Origin: Phaeobacter piscinae
GTDB taxonomy: Bacteria > Pseudomonadota > Alphaproteobacteria > Rhodobacterales > Rhodobacteraceae
Length of the DNA stretch: 64,000 nucleotides
Reading direction: 5' to 3'
Assembly: GCF_002407245.1 (NCBI RefSeq)
Contig: NZ_CP010681.1
Span: forward strand, 248,001-312,000
Shown here: in pieces, positions 8,243 to 17,096 of the stretch
Numbering within the stretch: the first letter of the stretch is position 1
How the letters are laid out: each line of letters opens with the position of its first letter
Notes under the pieces: generated by a model
The model's input: the letters and a program-made list of their open reading frames with translations, nothing else
The model's database searches: none
Told to the model about the DNA's origin: nothing
Made by a program: the position numbers and the translations under genes

Positions 8243-8785
8243 ATGGCGCAACTCGACAACAGCAAGGATTTCATTCCGGTCCGCATTGCAGTGCTGACCG
8301 TATCGGACAGCCGGTCACTGGCGGAAGATCGCTCCGGTCAGGTGCTGGTTGATCGGCTGGACGCTGCGGGGCATGTGCTGGCAGACCGCAAGATCCTGCC
8401 GGATGAACGGGAAAAGATTGCAGGCCAACTGCGGAACTGGATTGCCAACCCGGAGATAGATGTTGTGATCTCAACCGGAGGTACCGGTCTGACCGGGCGC
8501 GATGTCACGGTGGAAGCGCACCGCGATGTCTACGAGAAGGAAATCGACGCGTTCGGGACGGTCTTCACCATCGTGTCGATGCAGAAAATCGGCACCTCGG
8601 CTGTGCAGTCACGGGCCACAGGCGGGGTCGCGGGGGGCACTTACCTCTTTGCGCTGCCGGGAAGTCCGGGGGCCTGTAAGGACGCCTGGGATGAAATCCT
8701 TGTGAAGCAGCTCGACTACCGGCACCGACCCTGCAACTTCGTGGAAATCATGCCTCGGCTTGACGAACATTTGCGTCGCAAGTGA
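8243..8785 (+). CDS. moaB: Molybdenum cofactor biosynthesis protein B
   Basis: 181 aa, MoaB/Mog family, which binds molybdopterin and in related proteins adenylates it. The signature V-I-S-T-G-G-T-G-L-T-G-R-D and the C-terminal F-A-L-P-G-S-P-G-A are present. ATG 8243 has AGGGG at a normal distance and was chosen over an in-frame start at 8213, which would add 10 unconserved residues. It stands apart from the main molybdenum operon at 23-27 kb. About 75 bases separate it from the upstream glycosylase gene. Confidence 0.92.
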   Translation: MAQLDNSKDFIPVRIAVLTVSDSRSLAEDRSGQVLVDRLDAAGHVLADRKILPDEREKIAGQLRNWIANPEIDVVISTGGTGLTGRDVTVEAHRDVYEKEIDAFGTVFTIVSMQKIGTSAVQSRATGGVAGGTYLFALPGSPGACKDAWDEILVKQLDYRHRPCNFVEIMPRLDEHLRRK

Positions 8786-8922
8786 GACGGAATTGATCCG
8801 CGACTGCGTGTAACCTCGTATAGCTTTGTGCAAACTGGTATTCTTTGGGCCTGACGAGGCCCGTTCATGGGTACTGCGGCAGTTGTCTGTGCCGGTTCGT
8901 TTGGCCGATTGAGGGATAGAGA

Positions 8923-10413
8923 ATGCGCTTTTTGCGGCAAACGGTGATTGGGGTTTTCCTGGCGGCGCTGACAGCGGCGCTGCTGCTGTTGGCGGTACAA
9001 ATGGTGCTGTCCGCGATCCAGACCCGTATGGGGGAGGAGCGCCGTGCGCCGCCGTCCCGCGAACGGGTGTTTGCCGTGAATGTGGTGCGGGCCGAGTTGG
9101 GCGTAGTGCAGCCTGTGCTGACCGCCTTTGGCCGGATCGAGAGCCGTCGCAGGCTGGAACTGCGCACGGCAGCGGCTGGTCGGGTGGTTGAGCTGGCGCC
9201 CGGGTTCGAAGATGGCGGCGACGTCACGGCGGGCACTCTGCTGGTGCAGATCGATCCGGCCGATGCGCGCGCGGCCCTGCAACGGGCAGAAGCGGACATG
9301 AGGGATGCCGAGGCAGAAACCCGCGAGGCCCGGCGCGGATTGGCGCTGGCGCAGGATGAGCTGTCGGCATCCGAGGATCAGGCAGCGCTGCGGGCCCGTG
9401 CGCTGGACCGGCAGCAAAATCTGGAAACCCGCGGTGTTGGATCAGCTGCAACAGTGGAAGTGGCGGAGCTGGCTGCTGCACAGGCCCGGCAGGCGGTAAT
9501 CTCTCGTCGGCAGGCGCTGTCCCTGGCGGAGGCGCGCATTGATCAGGCGGCAACCCGGCTGGCGCGGGCACAAATCGCGCTGGATGAGGCGCGGCGCAAT
9601 CTTGATGATACGACCATCACAGCCGCCTTTGACGGAACTTTGCAGTCGGTCAATCTGGTTGAGGGGCGGCTGGTCTCGGCCAATGAAAAGCTTGCGGATC
9701 TGGTGGACCCGGCGCAGCTGGATGTGGCGTTTCGGGTTTCGACCGTGCAATACGCCCGACTGCTGGACGCGACGGGGCAGCTGCTCTCGGCGCCGGTGGC
9801 GGTTACGCTGGACGCAACCGGTGCGGCGCTGACAGCATCCGGCGTGGTGGTGCGCGACAGTGGCGATGCAGGTGAGGGGCTGGCCGGTCGGCTGATCTAC
9901 GCTCGGCTGAACCCGGCGCCCGGTTTCAAGCCCGGTGATTTTGTCACGGTTGAGGTTGAGGAGCCGGTGGTGAGCGAGGTGGCCCGGCTGCCCGCCTCTG
10001 CGCTGGGGTCGGACGGCACCGTGCTGGTGCTGGGGGAGGAGGACCGGCTACAGGCGCTGGAGGTGACATTGGTGCGCAGACAAGGGGACGATGTGCTGCT
10101 GCGTGGCGCCGGGCTGGAGGGGCGCGAGGTTGTCACCGGGCGCACGCCCCTGCTGGGCGCAGGCATCAAGGTGCGGCCCCTGCGGCAGGGCGCTGAGGTT
10201 ACCGGTGCCAATGCTGACACCCCGCGCGACACCGCAGCGGCAGAGGCTGAATTGATTGAACTGTCGGAAGATCGCCGGGCCAGGCTGGTTGCCATGGTTG
10301 AAGGCAATAGCGGGATGCCAGAGGCGGTGCGGGCGCGGATGCTGGAACAGCTGGCCGCTGCAAAGGTCCCCGCGCGGCTGATCAACCGTATTGAAACCCG
10401 TATGGGGGGCTAG
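8923..10413 (+). CDS. RND efflux periplasmic adaptor subunit
   Basis: 496 aa membrane fusion protein linking an inner membrane RND pump to an outer membrane channel. An N-terminal hydrophobic helix (about 8-30) anchors it. A lipoyl/barrel half with A-A-A-G-R-V-V-E-L-A-P-G-F is followed by a long Ala/Arg/Glu-rich coiled coil (about 115-225), the second half with I-T-A-A-F-D-G-T, then beta-barrel and membrane-proximal domains. About 50 extra residues at the C-terminus, rich in Glu, Arg and Met, lie beyond the usual adaptor end. The pump gene follows after 5 bases. No outer membrane channel gene is nearby. Confidence 0.92.
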   Translation: MRFLRQTVIGVFLAALTAALLLLAVQMVLSAIQTRMGEERRAPPSRERVFAVNVVRAELGVVQPVLTAFGRIESRRRLELRTAAAGRVVELAPGFEDGGDVTAGTLLVQIDPADARAALQRAEADMRDAEAETREARRGLALAQDELSASEDQAALRARALDRQQNLETRGVGSAATVEVAELAAAQARQAVISRRQALSLAEARIDQAATRLARAQIALDEARRNLDDTTITAAFDGTLQSVNLVEGRLVSANEKLADLVDPAQLDVAFRVSTVQYARLLDATGQLLSAPVAVTLDATGAALTASGVVVRDSGDAGEGLAGRLIYARLNPAPGFKPGDFVTVEVEEPVVSEVARLPASALGSDGTVLVLGEEDRLQALEVTLVRRQGDDVLLRGAGLEGREVVTGRTPLLGAGIKVRPLRQGAEVTGANADTPRDTAAAEAELIELSEDRRARLVAMVEGNSGMPEAVRARMLEQLAAAKVPARLINRIETRMGG

Positions 10414-10418
10414 AAATC

Positions 10419-13400
10419 ATGCTGCGGAACCTCCCCCGCTCGGCTGGCGGCGTTCTGAGCTACTTTACCCGCCACCGGACCTTGTCGAACCTGCTTCTGG
10501 TGCTGCTGCTGGTGCTGGGCGCGGCGGCGATTCCCAATATGCGGGCGCAGTTCTTTCCGGATGTGATCGTGGACCGGGTGTCCGTCTCTGTCGAATGGGA
10601 AGGGGCCGGGCCTGAGGACATCGACAGCGCCATTGTGCAGGCGCTGGAGCCCGCGCTGCTGGCCGTTGATGGCGTCGAAAGCTCCAGTGCCACATCGCGC
10701 GAGGGGCGCGCCAGCATCTCCTTGGACTTTGAGCCGGGCTGGGACATGGCGCGCGCAGCGGATGATGTCCAAAGTGCTGTAGACGGGATCACCACACTGC
10801 CGGAGGAGGCCGAAGATCCGAGCGTGCGCCGCGGGGCATGGCGCGATCGGGTCACAGATGTGGTGATCACCGGGCCAATTGCACCGCGCCAGTTGGGACT
10901 GTTTGCAGATGAGCTGGTTGTGCGCCTGTTTGAGGTGGGTGTCACCCGCACCACGATCCGCGGCATTGCGGCCCCGCAGACCATGGTCGAAGTGCCCTCT
11001 GCCAGCTTGATCGCCCATGATATTGCGATGGCTGATATTGCGGCGGCGATTGCAGCGGAGGTTGACGCCAATCCGGCGGGTGACGTGAGTGGCGCCAATG
11101 CGCGCATCCGCACTGGCAGCGAGAAACGCACGCCGGAGGAGCTGGCCGGTATCGTGTTGCGGACAAATCCGGATGGGTCGGCCCTGACGGTTGGTGATGT
11201 CGCCACGATCCGGGTGGAGGGCGTGGATCGCAATCGCTCCTACTTCGTGGGGGAGAATCCCGCGATGTCGATCCGGGTGGACCGGTCGGATCAGGGCGAC
11301 GCCATCGATATTCAGCATCAGGTCGAAGATGTGGTGGAGGCCTTGCAGGCCAGCCTGCCGGATGGCGTCAGTGCAGATCTGATCCGCACCCGCGCGGAAG
11401 CGATCACCGGGCGTCTGGATATTCTGGTCGATAACGGGCTGATGGGGTTGGGTCTGGTGCTGGCGCTGCTGTTCCTGTTTCTCAATGCACGCATCGCCTT
11501 CTGGGTGGCGGCGGGCATTCCGGCGGCAATGTTTGCCGCCATTGCACTGATGTATATGGCCGGGCTGACCATCAATATGATCAGCCTGTTTGGTTTGATC
11601 ATCACCCTTGGTATTGTGGTGGATGACGCAATCGTGGTGGGGGAACATGCCGATTTCAGGGCGCGGCGTCTGGGCGAACACCCAGTTGCTGCGGCAGAGA
11701 ACGCCGCGCGCCGCATGGCGATGCCGGTCTTCGCGGCCACATTGACCACGGTGATTGCGTTTTTCGGGCTGGTGTCGATTGGCGGGCGGTTTGGCGAGTT
11801 GATCCGCGACATTCCTTTGACAGTGATTGCGGTGCTTCTGGGATCTTTGATCGAGTGTTTCCTGATCCTGCCCAACCATCTGGCCCATGCGCTGGCACAT
11901 AGTGCCAAGGAGCATTGGTATGACCTGCCCAGCCGTGTGGTAAATCGGGGGTTCCGCCGCCTGCGTGACACGTTATTTCGGCCTTTGATGGCGCTGGTGG
12001 TTCGCGCCCGCTACGTGGTGCTGGCTGCTGCTGCGGTGATCCTGGCGAGCCAGCTGGCGCTGTTCATTGGCGGCGACGTCAAATGGCGGTTCTTCAACGC
12101 GCCGGAGCGTGGATCGGTCACCGGCAATTTTGCCATGGCCGAGGGGGCAACCCGGGCGGATACGCTGGCGATGATGCGGGAAATGCAGCGCGCGGTTGAG
12201 GCGCTGGGGCGTGACTATGAGGCCCGGCATGGCCGCAACCCGGTTGATTTTGTCATGGCCGAGATTGGTGGCAACGCCGGGCGTGGTCTGGCCGGGGTGG
12301 ACGCCAAGGACGGCGATCTTCTTGGCGGGATTTCGATTGAGCTGATTGATGCTGATCTGCGGCCTTATTCCAGCTTTGCCTTCGTGGCGGAGCTGCAGGA
12401 CACTGTGCGCCGCCACCCGCTGGCGGAGACGGTATCGTTCAGGGGCTGGCGGTCGGGTCCCGGCGGTGATGCGCTGGATGTGCAATTCAGCGGTGCTGCG
12501 GTCGAGGTGTTGAAGGCTGCATCAGAGGATCTGAAAACCGCCGTTCTGCGCTACCCGGAGGTGTCAGCAGTTGAGGATAATCTTGCCTATGACAAGGAAG
12601 AGCTGGTGCTCGAACTGACCCCGCAGGGGCGGGCGCTGGAGTTCACAGTGGAGACGCTGGGGCGGGCCTTGCGGGCACGGCTGAACGGCATAGAGGCGGC
12701 GACCTATCCAGACGGGCCGCGCAGTGCCGCGATCCGGGTTGAACTGCCGGAGGGCGAGCTGACCGCTGATTTTCTGGAGCGTACGCTGATGCGCAGCCCG
12801 GCGGGTGTCTATCTGCCCCTGGCCGATATCGTGTCGGTGACCCAGCGCAACGGATTTTCCACCGTTCGGCGTGAAAATGGTGTCCGTGTGATCAGCGTCA
12901 CCGGGGATATCTCAGAGGATGATCCGACACGGGCACAGGCCATTGCCACAGCGCTGCAAGAGGAGATCCTGCCGAAGATCGCCAGTGAGCGACAGGTGGA
13001 TTGGCAATTGGCGGGGCTGAGCGAGCAGGAAAACGAGTTTCTGAATGACGCCAGAACCGGATTGATCCTGTGTTTGACGGGGATTTATCTGGTGTTGGCG
13101 TGGATTTTCGCCAGCTGGACGCGGCCCTTAGTGGTTATGGCGATCATTCCCTTTGGCCTCGTCGGGACAATCTGGGGGCACTACCTGTGGGAGGTGCCGC
13201 TGTCGATGTTCACCGTTGTTGGCCTGTTGGGAATGACGGGGATCATCATCAACGACTCGATCGTATTGGTGACAACCATTGACGAATACGCAGAAGAGCG
13301 CGGGCTGATCCCGTCGATCATTGACGGGGCTGCGGATCGGTTGCGGCCGGTGATGCTGACCACGCTGACAACCGTTCTGGGGCTGGCCCCGTTGATGTAT

Positions 13401-13811
13401 GAGGGCTCGCAACAAGCACAGTTCCTCAAACCCACAGTGATCACGCTGGTCTATGGCCTTGGGTTCGGCATGTTTCTGGTGCTGCTGGTTGTGCCCGCAT
13501 TGGTGGCAGTGCAGGCGGATGTGGCGCGTCCCCTTGCAGCGCTGCGGCGGGGAATGTCATCGCGGGCTGGTGACCTGCGTTGGCTGACGCTGGGGCTGGG
13601 AGCGGCACAGATCCTGTGGCTGGCGGCGACTGTTGGCTATGCGATGGCGGTGGGGGCGCTGCATCCGGTGCTGAGAGCGGTCGCGCCCGGGCTGGTGGAG
13701 ATGGATCCGCTGCGCGGCGCCCTGCTGCTGTTTGTGACCGGCGCGGCGCTGTTGAGTGCGATTGCCTATGTCAGCGCGCGGGTCTTGGGCGGGCGTCGCG
13801 CAGGGATCTGA
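10419..13811 (+). CDS. RND efflux transporter permease (AcrB-like)
   Basis: 1130 aa; proton-driven exporter in the inner membrane. TM4 carries the paired aspartates in I-V-V-D-D-A-I-V-V (about residues 398-406) needed for proton relay. In TM10 the AcrB lysine position reads I-I-N-D-S-I-V-L, so the usual Lys is Asn-Asp, as in a broad group of uncharacterised RND pumps. The canonical 12 helices end near residue 1040, and about 80 extra residues carry two further hydrophobic helices. It forms an operon with the adaptor. The substrate is unknown. Confidence 0.93.
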   Translation: MLRNLPRSAGGVLSYFTRHRTLSNLLLVLLLVLGAAAIPNMRAQFFPDVIVDRVSVSVEWEGAGPEDIDSAIVQALEPALLAVDGVESSSATSREGRASISLDFEPGWDMARAADDVQSAVDGITTLPEEAEDPSVRRGAWRDRVTDVVITGPIAPRQLGLFADELVVRLFEVGVTRTTIRGIAAPQTMVEVPSASLIAHDIAMADIAAAIAAEVDANPAGDVSGANARIRTGSEKRTPEELAGIVLRTNPDGSALTVGDVATIRVEGVDRNRSYFVGENPAMSIRVDRSDQGDAIDIQHQVEDVVEALQASLPDGVSADLIRTRAEAITGRLDILVDNGLMGLGLVLALLFLFLNARIAFWVAAGIPAAMFAAIALMYMAGLTINMISLFGLIITLGIVVDDAIVVGEHADFRARRLGEHPVAAAENAARRMAMPVFAATLTTVIAFFGLVSIGGRFGELIRDIPLTVIAVLLGSLIECFLILPNHLAHALAHSAKEHWYDLPSRVVNRGFRRLRDTLFRPLMALVVRARYVVLAAAAVILASQLALFIGGDVKWRFFNAPERGSVTGNFAMAEGATRADTLAMMREMQRAVEALGRDYEARHGRNPVDFVMAEIGGNAGRGLAGVDAKDGDLLGGISIELIDADLRPYSSFAFVAELQDTVRRHPLAETVSFRGWRSGPGGDALDVQFSGAAVEVLKAASEDLKTAVLRYPEVSAVEDNLAYDKEELVLELTPQGRALEFTVETLGRALRARLNGIEAATYPDGPRSAAIRVELPEGELTADFLERTLMRSPAGVYLPLADIVSVTQRNGFSTVRRENGVRVISVTGDISEDDPTRAQAIATALQEEILPKIASERQVDWQLAGLSEQENEFLNDARTGLILCLTGIYLVLAWIFASWTRPLVVMAIIPFGLVGTIWGHYLWEVPLSMFTVVGLLGMTGIIINDSIVLVTTIDEYAEERGLIPSIIDGAADRLRPVMLTTLTTVLGLAPLMYEGSQQAQFLKPTVITLVYGLGFGMFLVLLVVPALVAVQADVARPLAALRRGMSSRAGDLRWLTLGLGAAQILWLAATVGYAMAVGALHPVLRAVAPGLVEMDPLRGALLLFVTGAALLSAIAYVSARVLGGRRAGI

Positions 13812-13848
13812 CGATCGGCTGCCACTGGTTCGACCTGCGAAATGGAGG

Positions 13849-14358
13849 TCACGCACGCGTTGTGCGATGCTGTCGCTCCTGGGCGAGGGAGGCGACCTCT
13901 GCCACCTGATCGATCAGCATACGGTCAGGGGTAGCGCCAAAACGGCTGGTCAGATCGGCGACCGGCACCCATAGCGCCTGCAGGGCATCATCGTCCGGGG
14001 TTGGTTGACCTGAGATGTAATCACAGAGCACAGCAACCAAGAGATACTGTCGTTGGATCTTCCCGGCCTCATCGCGCAGCATCACATCGACATGGGTCAG
14101 CACCTCGCGCGGGGTTGCGATAACGCCGGTCTCTTCAAGCAGTTCACGGGCGGCAGCCTGCATCGCGGTTTCGCCCAGTTCGACATGGCCGCCGGGGAAG
14201 CCCCACCAGCCGGCATTCGGGGGCGATTTGCGCTGGATGAGAATGACCTGATCGCCGCCCTGATCTGCATGGCAGACCACCGCAAGGGCGCCAAGGATCG
14301 GGCGCCGGGGCTGATTTGGTCCGCCGGAGCTATCGGGGATGGCTGCATCGTTGGGCAT
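13849..14358 (-). CDS. NUDIX hydrolase
   Basis: 169 aa. The Nudix box is complete: G-H-V-E-L-G-E-T, then R-E-L-L-E-E-T-G-V, fitting GX5EX7REUXEEXGU, which binds metal to cleave nucleoside diphosphates linked to another group. The fold starts with G-A-L-A-V-V-C. ATG 14358 was chosen; a TTG at 14382 is possible but has no ribosome site. The substrate cannot be predicted. It converges with the RND operon and lies 32 bases downstream of the DsbD-alpha-like gene, so the two may be co-transcribed. Confidence 0.9.
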   Translation of the reverse strand: MPNDAAIPDSSGGPNQPRRPILGALAVVCHADQGGDQVILIQRKSPPNAGWWGFPGGHVELGETAMQAAARELLEETGVIATPREVLTHVDVMLRDEAGKIQRQYLLVAVLCDYISGQPTPDDDALQALWVPVADLTSRFGATPDRMLIDQVAEVASLAQERQHRTTRA

Positions 14359-14390
14359 GGCTGGATCCGATCCGGCTGACAATGCCCGTA

Positions 14391-15245
14391 TTAGTGTCGG
14401 GTGCAGCCTTGAATGTCCACCGCATGGTTGCGGCCCAGCACGGTAAACCGCATCTGCGAGCGATCAACGGCGAAGGGGCCACCCTCAGCGGAGATGATCT
14501 CGGTTTTGGCGGTCAGATGGCGACCCTGCCGGGTGGTTGTCGTCTCGGTCGTCACCAAAGTTGGAGGGCCAGGCTCAACCACCACGATCTCATCTCCGCC
14601 CGCGCTGGGCATGGTGATCCGGGCGACCAGCTCCATACCGTAGCGGCTGGGGGTGATCGCACAGGTTGCGGCCTGCACGCCGGCCTCTTTCGCCGACCAT
14701 GGGCGATCCGCAAGCGCTGCAACAATCGCCGGATTGCGGCGGCTGTCGGGTTGGAGTGGGCGATCAAAGCGCAGTTCGGAGGGGATGCAGACATCTTTGC
14801 AGATGCCCAGCTCCATCCGGCCTTTCAGGCGTAGTGGCTGGCCGGGTTTGGCGGGGGTGATTTCAATCGGAAGCACCAGCTGATCATGGTAGCCGATGGT
14901 GCGAAATCCGGAGGTCAGGAAAACCTCGGGCGTGGGCCAGCGGATTTCCACCGCACCGACGTTGCGCGATCCCCGCCAGCTGAACCGGGGCGGGATGCCG
15001 GCGTCACCGGGTGCGCGCCAGTAGGTTTTCCAGCCCTCCGAGAGCGTCAGTCGCAATGCGCCCATATGGGTGCCGCGCCGGGTCGGGCCGCCATCCAGCA
15101 CCTCGATCTGCACGATATCGGACATTTGCTCGGCTGACGTGCTGGCTGGCAAGGCCAGAAGCCCCAGCACAAGCGGTGCGCAAAGACCCTTCGCCAGTGA
15201 TCTGGCAGCGGTCGCGAGAACAGAGAGAAGCGGATGTGTCGTCAT
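14391..15245 (-). CDS. Secreted DsbD N-terminal (alpha) domain-like protein
   Basis: 284 aa. A signal peptide (about residues 1-38, ending near S-T-S-A-E) precedes a domain with G-W-K-T-Y-W-R-A-P-G-D-A-G and G-Y-H-D-Q-L-V-L-P. The pair G-I-C-K-D-V-C-I-P is the active CxxxC of DsbD alpha-type domains, which shuttle electrons between a membrane reductase and periplasmic partners. No transmembrane beta domain follows, so it is a free periplasmic version. It may serve cytochrome c or cell-envelope thiol chemistry. That role is inferred from family only. Confidence 0.85.
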   Translation of the reverse strand: MTTHPLLSVLATAARSLAKGLCAPLVLGLLALPASTSAEQMSDIVQIEVLDGGPTRRGTHMGALRLTLSEGWKTYWRAPGDAGIPPRFSWRGSRNVGAVEIRWPTPEVFLTSGFRTIGYHDQLVLPIEITPAKPGQPLRLKGRMELGICKDVCIPSELRFDRPLQPDSRRNPAIVAALADRPWSAKEAGVQAATCAITPSRYGMELVARITMPSAGGDEIVVVEPGPPTLVTTETTTTRQGRHLTAKTEIISAEGGPFAVDRSQMRFTVLGRNHAVDIQGCTRH

Positions 15246-15422
15246 GTCAGGTTACATGCGCAATTCCGCCTGAAATGCCAAGTCACGTTCCGGTCAGCGC
15301 CTGCGAGCTGACGCTTTGGCACGGCTTGGCCTTGAACCTCTCGCTGCGGGTGGCCATTGTGAAAGGGCAGGCCCGTTGCCGCGCGCGGATGACGGCAATT
15401 ACAAGAAGGACGACAGCTTCAT

Positions 15423-15980
15423 ATGGATCTTACCGGCGAACTGCTGATTGCGATGCCCGGCATCGGTGACCCGAGGTTTGAACATTCGCTGATCTTGCTG
15501 TGCTCACATGAAGATGATGGCGCAATGGGGTTGATCGTGAACAAGCCCGCAGCGGGTGTCGATTTGTCCAACCTTCTGGAGCAATTGGACATCACACCGC
15601 GCAGTGCAGAGGAGGCGGCGCTGCCGGTCCGTTTCGGGGGGCCGGTTGAGACGCAGCGTGGCTTTGTGCTGCATTCGCCGGAATATAAATCCAACGTCAG
15701 TTCTCTGCGGGTGGCCGATGCGTTCTCAATGACGGCGACCGTGGATGTATTGGAAGACATCGCGATGGGACGCGGGCCTGAGCAGGTTATGGTGATGCTG
15801 GGATATGCAGGGTGGGGGCCGGGGCAGTTGGAGACGGAGATTGCCAATAATGGCTGGCTGACCGCTCCGGCAACACCGGAGTTGGTGTTCGGTCTGGATG
15901 ATCTCACCAAATGGGAGGCGGCCTTGCGGTCGCTGGGGGTTGATCCGTTGACCCTGTCAACCAGTGCCGGTCACGCCTGA
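15423..15980 (+). CDS. YqgE/AlgH family protein (UPF0301)
   Basis: 185 aa. The start M-D-L-T-G-E-L-L-I-A-M-P, then F-E-H-S-L-I-L-L-C-S-H, G-A-M-G-L-I-V-N-K-P and later G-Y-A-G-W-G-P-G-Q-L-E define this family. AlgH is linked to alginate and virulence regulation in Pseudomonas, but its molecular function is unknown. The gene is divergent from the DsbD-like gene and converges with sua5. Confidence 0.93.
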   Translation: MDLTGELLIAMPGIGDPRFEHSLILLCSHEDDGAMGLIVNKPAAGVDLSNLLEQLDITPRSAEEAALPVRFGGPVETQRGFVLHSPEYKSNVSSLRVADAFSMTATVDVLEDIAMGRGPEQVMVMLGYAGWGPGQLETEIANNGWLTAPATPELVFGLDDLTKWEAALRSLGVDPLTLSTSAGHA

Positions 15981-16016
15981 CCGATCAAGACATGCTGACG
16001 TTTTGGGGACTGCCGG

Positions 16017-16964
16017 TCAGCGCGGCGCAGCGGCGCGGCGCAGCCGGTCGTTGATGGCGACGCCCAGCCCGGTCTCCGGTATGGGGGCGACAGCGATGGG
16101 TTGTGCTCTGGCGTCGAGGCGGTGCAGATGGCCAAACAACTGCGCGGCCGCCTCGTGCAGGTCACCGCTGGCGGATAGGTTCAAATCACATTCCATGGCG
16201 CCAAAGCCAAGGTAGAGTTCACCGTCCTGCGGGGCCGTGACGTTCAGGCGGACGCTGGCGCGGGGGGCGTAATGTGACAGCAGCTGTCCCGGCGCGGTGA
16301 GCGGATCGCTGGCATCGCGCAGGCGCAGGGGCTGGCCCAGAACCACCTCGATCTCTTCGGTGGCCAGCCCTCCGGGTCGCAGCAACAAGGGGGTGCCGGT
16401 GGCCAGTCCGATGATTGTTGACTCCACACCAACACCGCAGGGGCCATCGTCAACAACCGCGGCGATCCGCCCATCGAGACCGGCGATAACATGGGCGGCG
16501 GTTGTCGGACTGATCTTGCCCGACGGATTGGCCGAAGGCGCGGCCACCGGACCATCCAGCACAGACAGCAGCGCGCGGGCGGCGGGATGGGCAGGTATGC
16601 GGATACCAAGGGTGCTCAGCCCGGCGGTGACCAGAGGTGAAATACCGTGGTCCTCGCGCAGCGGCAGGACCAGGGTCAGCGGGCCGGGCCAGAAGGCGTC
16701 CGCCAGCCGATCGGCGATATCGGACCAGATCACATGGCGCTGAGCGGTTTCGACCGAATGGACATGCGCGATCAGCGGATTGAAGCTGGGGCGTCCCTTG
16801 GCGGCATAAAGCGCCTCAACCGCGTCGGTCTGGCGGGCATCGGCGCCCAGTCCGTAGACGGTTTCTGTCGGAAAGGCGACAAGCTGGCCCTCCTGCAACA
16901 GGTCCGCAGCGGTGCTGATTTCCTGCGGCTGAGCGGTCAGGAGGCGGGTTGTTGGGCTGGACAT
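16017..16964 (-). CDS. tsaC: L-threonylcarbamoyladenylate synthase (Sua5 type)
   Basis: 315 aa from ATG 16964. It makes threonylcarbamoyl-AMP for the t6A modification at position 37 of ANN-decoding tRNAs. Residues about 20-200 are the YrdC domain: G-Q-L-V-A-F-P-T-E-T-V-Y-G-L-G, K-x-R-P-S-F-N-P-L-I and A-P-S-A-N-P-S-G-K-I-S-P-T. The C-terminal Sua5 domain, starting with L-S-H-Y-A-P-R-A, distinguishes it from the shorter TsaC. The reading frame continues far upstream, but homology begins at this Met. It is divergent from the acyl-CoA dehydrogenase gene. Confidence 0.94.
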   Translation of the reverse strand: MSSPTTRLLTAQPQEISTAADLLQEGQLVAFPTETVYGLGADARQTDAVEALYAAKGRPSFNPLIAHVHSVETAQRHVIWSDIADRLADAFWPGPLTLVLPLREDHGISPLVTAGLSTLGIRIPAHPAARALLSVLDGPVAAPSANPSGKISPTTAAHVIAGLDGRIAAVVDDGPCGVGVESTIIGLATGTPLLLRPGGLATEEIEVVLGQPLRLRDASDPLTAPGQLLSHYAPRASVRLNVTAPQDGELYLGFGAMECDLNLSASGDLHEAAAQLFGHLHRLDARAQPIAVAPIPETGLGVAINDRLRRAAAPR

Positions 16965-17096
16965 GGCTGGTGACGCGGCGTTTTGGTTGCTTGAATAAAG
17001 GGCCCGGTTAGGTAATCGGACAAGACGTTCAACATAAAGGTTTGGGGCAATGATGCCAAGGCTGCCCCGACCAGCTCTCTCTGAAAGAGGCCAGAC

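Noticed and set aside
10410..11915. 501-codon minus-strand frame over the RND pump
   Set aside because: His/Gln/Arg-rich antisense frame, no start signal, conflicts with the pump motifs.
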